A stretch of 64,000 nt of DNA from Oncomelania hupensis (GCA_036898135.1 CM072511.1:79240762-79304761), one strand, 5' to 3'; shown: positions 39,575 to 49,906, numbered from the stretch's first letter. Made by a program: numbers and translations. Notes: generated by a model not told the origin, from the letters alone.

Positions 39575-39748
39575 ATGTTAACATTATTGTATAGCGCTTT
39601 TCCGGCACAAGAGACGCTGCTCAAGTCGCTGGCCGACCCTATACAAGATCTAACTCAAACCGCCCGAATCGCCCACTTGCTGGCGCATCGTCTGGCGCTC
39701 AGACAACTGAGCACAACACTGGGCAATCTCATCTCGCCCCTTCTAAAC
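39575..39748 (-). mobile_element. SINE-like dispersed repeat, family A, copy 3
   Basis: Reverse copy beginning TTGTATAGCGCTTTTCCGGC (3' end of the element), then CTCAAGTCGCTGGCCGACCC, CAAGATCTAACTCAAACCGC and GACAACTGAGCACAACACTG. It stops short of the GCCGGCACTCAC segment present in the other copies, so it is 5'-truncated. Confidence 0.75.
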
Positions 39749-40371
39749 CTTCCTGTCTATTTTTACTGAACCTACCTCACACTAAATGATCAGTGCCCGA
39801 AAACCTCCACCTCCATCAAGAGTCTGCATTACACTGAACTTGGGGCTGTGCTTTCTAGGATGTTTCGCTTATAAAAACGTCCGTTTTCAGTAAAGTAAGC
39901 GGAACTTTTCAAGTCTTATCTGAGCGCCCACTTCCGTACCAGGTTTCAAGAGCGATAATTCACGGATTCTGTTAAATCTAGCAGTTGTTTGCTATACAGG
40001 ATAGGGTTGAAAGTTCAGTTAGGCTATTTGGAGGCGCAAGGAACTTACAACCAAGGAATAAAGTTATGTCTCCTGGCGTATAAGACAAATCGAGACCTAG
40101 TAGGCTTACTTAAGCTACTGGCAACACAACAGGTTCTGATCATCTGTCTGACAACACACACAAAATCTTATTCACTCGGACTTTATAAACTTCTTTCTTC
40201 ACACACGCACATCGTTGAGGACCAAATCAAATCTTATCACATCTCAGTATCCCTCCCTCCACATACAAACCTGCACCTGATGCACATTTCACAAGTCGGC
40301 ATGTTTATTTTGCTGCCTGAGCCAACGAAATTTCAATAACTAATATTCCACCTCAACCACCACCATAATCA
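39749..40371. other. Unrecognised sequence; 116-codon open frame
   Basis: A plus frame at 39,989-40,339 gives 116 residues without recognised domain, signal peptide or membrane pattern. I would not call it a gene. Confidence 0.35.
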
Positions 40372-40456
40372 TCACCATCATCATCATAAGCAACATCATC
40401 ATCATCATCATCATCATCATCTTCATCTTCTTCTTCTTCTTCTTCTTCTTCTTCTT
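40372..40456. repeat. (CAT)n(CTT)n trinucleotide arrays
   Basis: CAT-rich repeats passing directly into a CTT run. Confidence 0.95.
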
Positions 40457-40699
40457 GGTTTAAACACATGTTTTATTAAAAGAAAGCACATTATGACAAA
40501 AGCAAACATTGCTTCACAGGATAGGTAACAAGTGAGTTTTATATAAGCCCACCCTGTATAATAAATAAGGCAACTAATAATTACAGAAAAATGAAGAATA
40601 ACAAAAGTATTTAGTGAATAATTTATGGTAAGAATTTATTACAAACGATTGAAAAAACAAAGCAAACAAAAATCAAATTTTTTGAACTGAAAAACAAAT

Positions 40700-41060
40700 A
40701 TTAGATAAACTAGAAGGACAAAGTCCACATGACTCACATGTTCCTTATGGAACTCGCAATATTTAACATGAAAATGAGTGACCAGAAAAAACAAAATCAG
40801 AATAAAGAATACAGAATTTATTCAGCCCAATGACAACATTCATGAATATTGTATATAGAAATTGCTTCGACGTTGGTAAACAGTCACACACGCATCCACA
40901 ACTCCGCACGATACCCTTTAAGAATTCCATTAAAAGATATTGCACAGTTGCAACATTAAGCGCAATCACAATAGACATATCAAGCAAGCATCAACTAGAA
41001 AAGCAAAGCCCATATGACTCATGCACCTGTTGGAAATCGCAATTTTTAACATGGAAAAAA
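40700..41060. repeat. Two-copy direct repeat, period about 285 bp
   Basis: ACTAGAAGGACAAAGTCCAC and the following phrases (ATGACTCA, GGAACTCGCAATATTTAACATG) at 40,709-40,773 recur as ACTAGAAAAGCAAAGCCCAT and equivalents at 40,994-41,058. No coding. Confidence 0.65.
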
Positions 41061-41097
41061 CAAAATGAAACGGTGGCATTAAAATGCTAAGTAATAT

Positions 41098-41765
41098 CGC
41101 TTTTGAATTTTCTATGCTCTTGACCTTGAGATGAGCTCCGGCATGTAATATATCAAATAAAGTACAGTAAAGGCTTGCATTGTGCCAAAAAACGGTGACT
41201 TTGGGGTGACCTTGACCTTCAGTGACCTTGACTATGGGATGACCTTAACCCTCACGTGACCTCTCATGCATGTCTGATCAAATAGCCCAATGTTATTGCA
41301 CACTATGTGTTAAATAAACAGCCATTCCATTTTACTATGACCTATTTTGTGTATGCTTTTGTAAGGGCTAAAATGACCTTGACCTTCAAGATCAACACAA
41401 AAACAGAACACATATGAAAGATCAGATTTGTATAGTATGGATATTTATCATGCATTAATGAATCATAAGTTCAATATTGGTAACCTAGAAAAAAAGTTTT
41501 GTGAAATGGCCTTGTTTGACCAACATTTGTTGACCTTGTGATCTTGACCTTGAAGTGAAATCATTCCTTCACTGATCATTTGTGAGGTTTCATGGGTATA
41601 CACCATCTTATCAAGTTTGGTTGTGATAGATGAAATAGGTTGGAAATACTTAGGCACTAAAAGGTTTTTGCACAAACAGACGGAATACGCGGACGGCAGA
41701 CGGCGGACGCGAACAGACGGAATACGCGGACGGCAGACGGCGGACGCGAACAGACGGACGGACGG
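41098..41765. repeat. Dispersed-type repeat rich in TGACCTTGACC, with 37-bp tandem copies
   Basis: TGACCTTGACCT-like strings occur at 41,111, 41,208, 41,224, 41,372 and 41,530, then ATCAAGTTTGGTTGTGAT (41,608), then a 37-bp unit (CAGACGGAATACGCGGACGG...) twice at about 41,676-41,749 and a (GACG)n end. Repeats ending in GACGGACGGAC are common in mollusc genomes; the class is not clear to me. Confidence 0.6.
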
Positions 41766-41859
41766 ACATTTTTTTAAATGTCATGTTTGGAAGATTTAGG
41801 ACTCTCTCGCACAGATTTGCAAAAATCCCAAAAAAAAACGTTTGGTGGAGGTGGAGGAG

Positions 41860-42360
41860 GGTGCCCGACTCCACAGAGCACAAGAACAACAACAAGAAGG
41901 ACTACCAGACTGTGAAGCGGCTGACAAGTGTTAAACAGCCCAAGGTCTCCACGATCTAAAGCAAGTCTGGCATATGCTTTACAGAAGAACAAGAAGTCTT
42001 GGACAGATGGACAGAGTACTGTTCTGACCTTTACAACCACAAACCAAACGGAGACCCGTCAGTTCTAGCATGTCCCCAGAACCAGAGAAGAGGAAGAAAC
42101 CCTCCCAATTCTCCTGAAAGAAGATGAGGCAGCTGTTATGGCCACGTCACCACAGCATCAGGCCTTGCCAAAACCATCCTGCAAGGCACGGTGCAAGTAG
42201 GCAGAAGATGAAAAAGAAGGAAAAAGAGGTGGGAGGACAACTTTCGAGAATGGACTGGTTTGACACTGAAAGAAGCCATGAGGATTGCTGAGAACAGAGA
42301 AAGATGGAAGTATGCTGATTTAACGAGCATCTGTAGTGCTCCAACGACCTTTGAGTTACG
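41860..42360 (+). pseudogene. RTE-like LINE with internal deletion
   Basis: The left part reads KDYQTVKRLTSVKQPKVST, a stop, then FTEEQEVLDRWTEYCSDLYN and GDPSVLACPQN: the linker between endonuclease and reverse transcriptase. At about 42,133 it jumps to the C-terminal tail, YGHVTTASGLAKTILQGT-like sequence ending near APTTFELRD, the equivalent of the end at 20.4 kb. The whole reverse transcriptase core is missing, so this copy was deleted before or after insertion. Confidence 0.8.
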
Positions 42361-42427
42361 GGATAGGATAGGATAGGATAGGATAGGATAGGATAGGATA
42401 GGATAGGATAGGATAGGATAGGATAGG
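42361..42427 (+). repeat. (GGATA)n tail of the RTE-like LINE
   Basis: About thirteen GGATA units directly after the LINE 3' end. The 20.4-kb and 18.9-kb copies carry the same motif in reverse at the same place, showing it is the element's own tail. Confidence 0.95.
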
Positions 42428-43021
42428 AGGGTGGGGGTGGAAGGTGAGGTGGGAATGGGAGGGGGGGTATACATAGACTTACACTGCTATGCATGTGAGT
42501 CAAAATGTAACAGAAATTTTTGAACAAATAATTGTTGCTGTTGTTGTTGTTGTTCTTCTTCTTCTTCTTCTTTTTCTTGTTCTTCTTGATCTTGTTCTTC
42601 TTCTTCTCACTGTCAAACTGTTATCATGTCTGTGCCTGCGCCCGTATAATTGTCCGAAATAGCCTTCGCGGGGATTACCGGATTCACGTTCGTAGATTTG
42701 GCAACTTGCCTGTCGATTTAAAGTCTTTTTTGTGTGTGTGTGGGAGGGGGGGATAAATCTGTATGCTTATGTAAAGGTTTATGTTGACATATTGCGTACT
42801 TCTGTTTTAGGAAGGTCTACGTCTCAGTTGTTTACTTATATGTTCTTTTTGTCTGTTTGACAGCTTTTGTTATAGACCAAACTCAGTGCCTAAAAGCAAT
42901 GCTCAAATCATGCATCATCTTTAGTGTCCCATCCCTTAGCGCTGTATCGGCATATCATTATTTCCATATTGACCGAATTTATAACAAATTGACCCACTCT
43001 CTCTTCCCTACCCCAAATCAC
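42428..43021. other. No gene; GTT and CTT tracts
   Basis: G-rich patch (42,426-42,470), then GTT and CTT repeats at about 42,533-42,607. Nothing else recognised. Confidence 0.5.
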
Positions 43022-43190
43022 TTGGTTCAGTGTTGAGTTTAGTTCTCCATCCCCCCACCCCCTTTTTTCCCCCTTGGGATGATTATTCCCGTCCGCCGTA
43101 TCCAATGGTGGATGCTAACGTTAAACTTCAGACAATATCTTTTTCTTTTTCTTCTTCTTCTTCTTCTTCTTCTACTTCTTCGTCTTCAGT
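43022..43190 (+). mobile_element. tRNA-type SINE, family E, 3' part
   Basis: Shares GGTTCAGTGTT, GGGATGATTATTCCCGTC, CAATGGTGGATGCTAACG and TTAAACTTCA with the fuller copy at 43.44 kb, and ends in a (TTC)n tail (about 43,146-43,185). The tRNA-like head is missing. Confidence 0.7.
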
Positions 43191-43439
43191 ATACTGTAAA
43201 TACTCCATCTACGCGAGGGAAAACTCCACAGGCTTCTTTACATGGATCCTGGTCCGTCCTTTCAAGATCGCTTGTTTGCCTTGTGATAAGTCTTTTGCAA
43301 AGGAGTAGTGGTCTTATCTGTTCTATGCCTATCAAGCAAAAACCAAAGTGGGGGTTTTCTGTATCTAACGTATGCATGTCATCATGCCCTATCTGCCGCT
43401 CTTGCTTTTCGTGATCACAAGCCTCGCTCTCACCCCCCG

Positions 43440-43766
43440 CCCTCACAACAGGTCTTCCCCATGTGGTAGAGCGTTCGCCTGGCACACCGATGACCCAAGT
43501 TCGAGTCCCGTGACGGGCAAGAAAAAAGTGGCCATTTTTCACTGTATCTTAGCAAAATGATTGCGCTGGTTGTTCAGTGTTCAATTAGGTCTCTAATCTC
43601 TCTTCCTTCGGATGGTGATCCCGGTCTGTCTTATAGTCAATGGTTGGTGTACACGCTAAACTTCAAAGCTAATTAATGAATTAATTTCTTCTTCTTCTTC
43701 TTCTTCTTCTTCTTCTTCTTCTTCTTCTTCTTCTTCTTCTTCTTCTTCTTCTTCTTCTTCTTCTTC
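43440..43766 (+). mobile_element. tRNA-derived SINE, family E, with (TTC)n tail
   Basis: Head: CCATGTGGTAGAGCGTTCGC (A box) at 43,459 and CAAGTTCGAGTCCCGTG (B box) at 43,497. Body: GGATGGTGATCCCGGTC and CAATGGTTGGTGTACACG. Tail: (TTC)n from about 43,686 to 43,766. Internal pol III promoter, unique body and simple tail are the classic SINE layout. Confidence 0.85.
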
Positions 43767-43789
43767 GCCATCACACAACACTTGTGTCA

Positions 43790-44724
43790 AGCTTTTAGCC
43801 TAAAAGCAGGTTTGAACTTGACTGTTCCATGGCTTGGTCATCACTAATGATATCCTGCAAACTCCCCTCATTTCTATCCATCCTATTTGTATTGGCACTG
43901 ACTTCTCTTTCTGCTTTAATATATGAATCAATAAGATTAGGTTTCATTCTGTCTTCTGACATGTCACTTGACCAACACATTTCCAACATATGCCGCTCTG
44001 CCTATTTCGAAATTCACCGCATTAGCTCCATCCGACAATATCTTACAGCCGAAACAACCAACACTCTTGTCTGTGCATTTGTTCTATCCAAACTTGACTA
44101 CTGCAACTCTCTCCTCTCTGGCTCCCCTCTCTACCTTCTTGAAAAACTTCAGAAAGTCCAAAACTCTGCCGCCCGCCTTGTTCTTAAAGCTAAAAAACGA
44201 CACCATGCCACCCCTCTACTCCGATCTCTTCATTGGCTCCCTGTTCGAGCTCGCATCTTGTACAAGCTCTCAACTATTGTTTTCAAATTCTTCACTGGTT
44301 CTGCCCCTTCATACTTTACTGACCTTCTCTCTGTCTACTCTCCTGCAAGACAACTCCGTTCTTCTTCTGATACAAGACTGCTTTCTATCCCCCGTGTTCA
44401 CTCAAAGACCTATGGTGAACGATCTTTCTCTTTCTCTGCTGCAACTGCCTGGAACTCACTACCGATGCAACTCCGACATGCTCCATCACTTTCTTCCTTC
44501 AAGCGCCAATTAAAGACCCACCTTTTTAACACGCAAACTCAGTAATTTTTACTCCTCCTCCCTTCCATCCCCATAATCTTTTACCAAGTAACGTCATCTG
44601 TTCATGGATGGTGGCGGCACCGGCTCGGTTCTTGGTATTCATATTATCTTTTGCTTTGCATGGCTATGTTTTTTTTTTTACTGTAATTATTTAACCATTC
44701 GATAAGTGTATACCTGTTCTCTCT

Positions 44725-44760
<36 letters not shown>

Positions 44761-44856
44761 TTGCACGTGTGTTGTCAAGCGCGGCGAGCTAGCATTCCTT
44801 ACCGTTTGCGAGGTACCGCGCGATACAAATGTACTGTATTATTATTATTATTATAC
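43790..44856 (+). mobile_element. L2/CR1-like LINE, 3' half
   Basis: 5'-truncated element abutting the SINE tail. It contains the open frame below, a 3' untranslated region with a TG run, a 3' end TCAAGCGCGGCGAGCTAGC to GCGATACAAATGTACTG (44,777-44,836), and an (ATT)n tail at 44,837-44,853. The 3' end resembles the AAGCGC-TATAAAT ends of other L2-type copies here. Confidence 0.85.
43829..44545 (+). pseudogene. L2/CR1-like reverse transcriptase C-terminal region
   Basis: A 238-codon open frame. After a noisy N-terminus it reads SSDMSLDQHISNICRSAYFE, LVCAFVLSKLDYCNSLLSG, LEKLQKVQNSAARLVL, LLRSLHWLPVRARILYKLST and GSAPSYFTDLLSVYSPARQL, ending TAWNSLPMQLRHAPSLSSFK and LKTHLF. These are the thumb and C-terminal motifs of L2/CR1 LINEs. 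The catalytic palm is absent, so the fragment is not functional alone. The frame is intact to its natural stop, so the insertion is fairly young. Confidence 0.9.
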
Positions 44857-44865
44857 AATACAAGG

Positions 44866-45119
44866 TTATTGCTTTAGGTCCAGCGGACTCTTCCGAGCCA
44901 AATCAGGACCAGAGAGACGTTATCTTAAAATATTATAAAATGATTCAAGTCTTAAAAAACAAGCCTGTTACTCTTAAATACACAAACAAACTTTCACATG
45001 ACACCTCTTTAAGAGACTTCTTTAAAACTGATGTATTAAAAATATATTCTCTTTCTTCAATCAAATCACTAAATTCAGTCCTAATAAAATCCAAACTAAA
45101 CAAAACATGTCGATACAAT
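44866..45119 (-). mobile_element. Second LINE 3' end joined behind the main ORF
   Basis: On the minus strand beyond the main stop codon another frame reads FSDLIEEREYIFNTSVLKK to LRVTGLFFKT (45,073-44,945), a diverged repeat of the main ORF's own end (ADLIEERETYF to LHDVGLFYRI; about 16 of 40 residues alike). It is followed by the 3' hairpin shared with the 28.5- and 29.4-kb copies (44,876-44,910). Either the terminal 176 bp was duplicated or the element is a chimera of two related LINEs. Confidence 0.75.
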
Positions 45120-48100
45120 TTATATGCGATAGAACAAACCAACATCATGTAAAAATTGAAACAGATGTTGACCATTACATACTTTAAAAATCTCTTTGAA
45201 AGGTATGGAACCAAAATATGTTTCCCTTTCCTCAATCAAATCAGCACATTCAGACATAAAATGGCGAACAGAAAAAGATTGATCACATGCAAAGCACCAT
45301 GGTGGTTCTTCTCCTTTTAAAAGGAAACTGTGGGTGACATAAGTATGCCCAATATGAAGGCGAGATAACACTGTTTCCTCTCTGCGAGTGGACGCAAAGT
45401 TAGGCAAAGAAGTGGACAAATCGGGAAGAATTTGAAATAATTTGTTGTTGACATGGTTAGACCAGTCAGTCTGCCACAGTCGTTTACAATAAGATCCAGT
45501 CATACAACGTAGGTCAGAGTAGGGCACAAACTGGAAAATCTCTGGAGGGAAATCGAGATGCAGAGCATCTTTAGCCGCTCTGTCTACTGCAATATTGCCG
45601 CGGATGCCCATGTGACCAGGGACCCACATAAAAACTATCTTTTTACCCTCAGAAACAAGTTGTGTATGGAGGTCATGGATCTCTGCCAGAAAAGGGTGTG
45701 ATATCTTTCTCGTGGAAAGAGCCTGAAGTGCTGACAATGAATCGGACATGATTAAAAATGAGGTTCTTTTGGATTGATAAACTTGTTTCAGAGCTAAATG
45801 AATTGCCTTGAGCTCAGCTGTATAAACAGAACAAAAATCAGGTAAACGCTGTTGCAAAGGCTGGTCTAAGTGTCTCTCGGAGACAGACGCAGCAGCAACT
45901 GAATCTCCTTTCTTTGACCCGTCTGTAAAAAGTTGTTCATATCCTGGGTATAAAGCACACTGTTCTAAATAAAGTTGGTTATATACGGTTTCGGATGTAT
46001 TATTTTTAAGGAAAGCGGACAACTGCCAGTTTATGTTTGGGATACATAATTTCCATGGGGGAACTTCAGTCCGAAGTTCATCGTCGTTGATGGAAGCAAC
46101 ATCAATGCCTGCTTTTTCCAGATGAACTTGCATTCTGATGCCAAACGGAGGGATTGTGTTAGGTTTGGATTCAAATTTCTGAACAAAATCTGGGTTGAAA
46201 ACACAGTCATAAGCAGGGTTCATAGGATCAGTTTTTAATTTTAAATAGTAATTCATTGACAATTTTGTACGTCTCAGCTCCAGCGGAGGTTCGTTAGCTT
46301 CCACGTAAAGGCTTTCACAAGGGGAAGTGCGAAACGCACCCAAAGCAATGCGTAGTGCCTGATGGGCAACTGGATCTAGCATCTTAAGATAAGATTTTCT
46401 AGCAGATCCATAGACAATGCAACCATAGTCTAACTTGGATCTAATTAAAGAACGATATAACAGCAATAAAGTTTTCTTGTCAGCACCCCAGTCTGTACCA
46501 CTGATAACCTTGAGCAAATTGCAGGCCTGTTGACATTTAGTTTTCAAAATTTTCAGATGAGGAATGAAAGATAGCTTTTGATCAAAAATAACACCCAAAA
46601 ATTTGACTTGTTTGACCGCCTTTATTGGAGTTTTATTGAGGAGAATAGTAGGGTCTTGAATAATTCCCCGGTGCTGGGAAAAGTGAATACATTCAGTTTT
46701 TGCTTCAGAAAATTTAAAACCATTTTGTAAAACCCAGTCTTCAACGGCCTTGACACATAACTGTAGCTGACGTTCTGCAGATGCCAAAGTTTTACCTTTG
46801 GCTACCAATGCAAAATCGTCGACAAATAAAGAATTGTCAATTCCCCGTTTAACGGAACGAACAATGTTATTTATTTTAATATTAAACAGCAAGGGAGACA
46901 AGATGCTACCCTGAGGCACTCCCATCTCCTGTTCTCTCGTATCTGACAAAGATCCCCCAACCTTAACCTGAAAGAGTCTGTCCGTTAGAAAATTGGATAT
47001 AAACAGAGGTAAATGTCCCTTCAAGCCCATTTCTTGTAAATCTGAAAGAATGCCATATTTCCATGTGGTATCATAAGCTTTTTCCAAATCAAACATGATG
47101 GCAACGACATGTTCACCCTGGACGAACGCGTTACGGATAAAAGTTTCCAGTCGCACCAGGTGGTCAACAGTACTTCGACCACTTCGAAAGCCACACTGAG
47201 TGTTGGATAAGATATTATTGGTTTCGAGATACCACAGTAAACGAGAATAAACCATTCTTTCCAGTGTCTTGCATAAGCAAGACGTTAAGGCTATTGGTCT
47301 ATAGTTTGTCGGGTTAGTATGGTCTTTGCCAGGTTTAGGGATGGGTACAATAATGGCCTTTCTCCAGGAGGGAGGAAAGGTGCCAGTGATCCAGAGCTGA
47401 TTGAAGATGTCCAGCAGTTGAGACCGTGAGTACCTTGTTAAATGTCTGAGAAATTGATAATGTACATCATCCGGTCCAACTGCTGAATCTGCACTTTTGT
47501 TAATTGCATCATCAAGTTCGACTAATGAAAACGGAATGTTGTAATCTTCAGAATTATCGGAGGTAAAATGTAACTGTTGTTTTTCTTTACGGGTTTTAAC
47601 TGTTTGAAAAGGGACAGAATAATTTTCAGAGGAAGAATTTGCAGCAAAAGAAGAAGCCAAAAGATCAGCTACTAATTTTTTATCTCCGATTACGTCACCC
47701 TGCACAGTAAGGCATGGGCTCACCTGTTTGTTACTTCTATTTTTGAGTTTGCGGACTACTTTCCACACCTTTGACAGTTTCGCTTTTGAATTAAGCGTGG
47801 AGCAGAAACCTCTCCACGATTCCTTTCTCTTTCGTTTGAAGAGCTGTCGGCATTGCGCTCGCAAACGTTGGTGGTTTTGTTTATTTTCAGTGCTTGGATG
47901 TAAAAACATAGTCCTTAAAGCTTTTTTACGAGCTTGCTGAAGTTTTCTACATTCATCATCAAACCAGGGTTTTTTAAGTGTGTGAGGGTTTGACGAAGTT
48001 TGCGGAATGGACTCCTTGGCATTGTTTATAACTATGTCAGTGTAAAGCTGTATTGGATCTATGGCATTCGAAAATTCTCGTTCCTTAGCACGTAGCTGGG

Positions 48101-48326
48101 CCTCAGACAGGTTAGAAAACAGACTCCAGTTAGCTTGTTTCAGTTTCCACCTGCCATGAGTTTGCTCAAGGTTATCTGAATAGGTTCCTCTGATTACTTT
48201 ACACTTATATTGGACAGACGATCGAAGATACCATGAAATTGTTTGAGTAAAGTATATATCAACTCCTGAGTTTACTATAGGCGCCTCAAGGATAGCTAAG
48301 CAGACTTGTGCCAGTGTGCGGCCTTG
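45120..48326 (-). CDS. I/Nimb-like LINE ORF2: reverse transcriptase plus RNase H, 5'-truncated
   Basis: Open for 1,068 codons from just after a TAG (48,327-48,329) to a TAA at 45,120; no initiator is needed because the element is cut at its 5' end. From the first ATG at 47,909 (929 residues): GPDDVHYQFL (145-154), NYRPIALTS (202-210), QCGFRSGRSTVDH (238-250), MFDLEKAYD (RT motif A, 272-280), GVPQGSILSPLLFN (330-343), LFVDDFAL (motif C, 361-368, Val for the usual Ala), KFLGVIFDQKL (436-446); RNase H from FTDGSKKG (661), YTAEL (696), SDSLSAL (722) and WVPGHMGIRGN (762-772); then CFACDQSFSVRHFMSEC, a zinc-knuckle-like end. Upstream residues include RWKLKQANW and KKPWFDDECRKL, the linker after the endonuclease, which is missing. 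RT and RNase H residues look intact. Confidence 0.93.
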   Translation of the reverse strand, partial: QGRTLAQVCLAILEAPIVNSGVDIYFTQTISWYLRSSVQYKCKVIRGTYSDNLEQTHGRWKLKQANWSLFSNLSEAQLRAKEREFSNAIDPIQLYTDIVINNAKESIPQTSSNPHTLKKPWFDDECRKLQQARKKALRTMFLHPSTENKQNHQRLRAQCRQLFKRKRKESWRGFCSTLNSKAKLSKVWKVVRKLKNRSNKQVSPCLTVQGDVIGDKKLVADLLASSFAANSSSENYSVPFQTVKTRKEKQQLHFTSDNSEDYNIPFSLVELDDAINKSADSAVGPDDVHYQFLRHLTRYSRSQLLDIFNQLWITGTFPPSWRKAIIVPIPKPGKDHTNPTNYRPIALTSCLCKTLERMVYSRLLWYLETNNILSNTQCGFRSGRSTVDHLVRLETFIRNAFVQGEHVVAIMFDLEKAYDTTWKYGILSDLQEMGLKGHLPLFISNFLTDRLFQVKVGGSLSDTREQEMGVPQGSILSPLLFNIKINNIVRSVKRGIDNSLFVDDFALVAKGKTLASAERQLQLCVKAVEDWVLQNGFKFSEAKTECIHFSQHRGIIQDPTILLNKTPIKAVKQVKFLGVIFDQKLSFIPHLKILKTKCQQACNLLKVISGTDWGADKKTLLLLYRSLIRSKLDYGCIVYGSARKSYLKMLDPVAHQALRIALGAFRTSPCESLYVEANEPPLELRRTKLSMNYYLKLKTDPMNPAYDCVFNPDFVQKFESKPNTIPPFGIRMQVHLEKAGIDVASINDDELRTEVPPWKLCIPNINWQLSAFLKNNTSETVYNQLYLEQCALYPGYEQLFTDGSKKGDSVAAASVSERHLDQPLQQRLPDFCSVYTAELKAIHLALKQVYQSKRTSFLIMSDSLSALQALSTRKISHPFLAEIHDLHTQLVSEGKKIVFMWVPGHMGIRGNIAVDRAAKDALHLDFPPEIFQFVPYSDLRCMTGSYCKRLWQTDWSNHVNNKLFQILPDLSTSLPNFASTRREETVLSRLHIGHTYVTHSFLLKGEEPPWCFACDQSFSVRHFMSECADLIEERETYFGSIPFKEIFKVCNGQHLFQFLHDVGLFYRI

Positions 48327-48794
48327 CTAGGGTTGCTTGTCGTGTCCGGATAGAACAGCACGAGGTTGCTAGCAGTGTTACAATGGAACAAGAACACGAA
48401 GAAGATAGCGATGTCTTCTGACGTGATTTTAGACTATAGAGTATATTATTTATACACGTGTCACACTGTTTGTCCAGCTCTTGCCTTGTTTGATTGTTCC
48501 CATCACTCTGTCTGTGTGTGCACTGTGTGTGTGAGGGTGCGCGCGAGTGTGCGAATGTGTGTGTGCCTGTGTCTGTGTGAATGTTGTGCATGTGCATGTG
48601 TGCGCGTGAGCGAGTGTGGTTTCTGGCTCCCTTCCTTCTATATTTTTTTTTTCCTTTTTGTGCTTATCCATGCCGTTGTTCTGTCCTTTCCGTCTCTCTT
48701 TCTCCTTGTATTTACAATACAATGCAAACAATACAATATGACTTTATTTGTCTCACATGGAGCAGTTACAATGGCTGAGACTTCTATGTAATTC
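48327..48794. other. No gene; interrupted GT-rich tract
   Basis: Sequence upstream of the LINE truncation point, with a degenerate GT/TGTGCG tract at about 48,508-48,618. No coding motif. Confidence 0.5.
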
Positions 48795-48970
48795 ACATTT
48801 GCCCTTTCTCCAAGGTCAAGGTCTTGATGTTCATAGCCACGCTTGCGCTGTATCTCAAAATTGTCTGAACCGATTTTGCAAATAATTAAAGGAGTTGCCA
48901 ATAGTTCCATACTTTTATGTTGCTTCTGTATGAATGATAAATCCGAGACATAAAAGGTCCACGAAAGTAT
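48795..48970 (+). repeat. Dispersed repeat, family D, copy 2
   Basis: CCCTTTCTCCAAGGTCAAGG, GCTTGCGCTGTATCTCAAAA, then TTTTATGTTGCTTCTGTATG match the order in copy 1 at 38.86 kb. It contains the same AGGTCAAGGTC pair. Confidence 0.55.
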
Positions 48971-49557
48971 CACTTTTCAAATTGCTTTTTCATTTTCTTC
49001 AGTTATGTGTATAAGTGTGTCTGAATGTCTTGGCAACTTTAGTTTTAAATTAACGTGAGTGTGAGGGATTCTTTTCAAACGTTTACATTAGATTATGGAT
49101 CAAAAGAAGATTTATCATTTATAACTAGTATTGCATTGAAGGCGCTCCGACAAGAGCACAAACAGTTTGCAGCTTCAGTCTTTCTGTCCGTCGCCAAAGT
49201 GTGTGCGTGTATGTTTGTGTACATTTGTGTCTGTCAATCTATGTGGATGAAAAAAAGAAACATCTCACAATTTCATTTTAAAACCTTGTGGCTGACTGAC
49301 CAGAATTGTTGGCAACGAGGGTATTATTAATACTGATTGTTGATTAACGTTTATTTCATTTTATCATTTACGACCAAAAAGTCATCATGCGATCAAATCT
49401 GCACTAGCGCACATTTTGTCTTATTAGGGATTTCGGTATTTTATCGTTCTGCATATCTGTTCAGTAATAAAATAGACGTCGATCACCTAAAATTATTCAT
49501 TGCCTTTGGCTTAAAACAATACAAAAAAACAACAGCTGCACGCCAAAGATGGTTTTA

Positions 49558-49561
<4 letters not shown>
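48971..49561. other. No gene seen
   Basis: AT-rich, with small open frames of 70-90 codons that have no known motif. Confidence 0.4.
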
Positions 49562-49634
<73 letters not shown>

Positions 49635-49790
49635 AAAAAAAACAACAAAACATACCTGATCTAAAATCATACTGTTTAGTCTGGATTTCTAATCCCAATG
49701 AAAGGTTACAAGTTTAATTTAAGGGACAGATTGGAAGATTAGACTTCTTATTAGTCTAAAATCTTTATCCCCAATAAAAAAAAAGTTTCA

Positions 49791-49825
<35 letters not shown>

Positions 49826-49828
49826 TCC

Positions 49829-49903
<75 letters not shown>
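49562..49903. repeat. Two (CT)n arrays separated by about 160 bp
   Basis: CT runs at 49,562-49,630 and 49,794-49,903. The spacer is AT-rich and unremarkable. Confidence 0.97.

Positions 49904-49906
<3 letters not shown>

Noticed and set aside
39989..40339. A 116-residue host protein
   Set aside because: No domain, no signal peptide, no supporting splice structure and no sign of coding composition; chance is adequate.
40372..43766. CRISPR-like regularly spaced repeats among the CAT and TTC tracts
   Set aside because: They are continuous trinucleotide runs without unique spacers, in a eukaryotic context.
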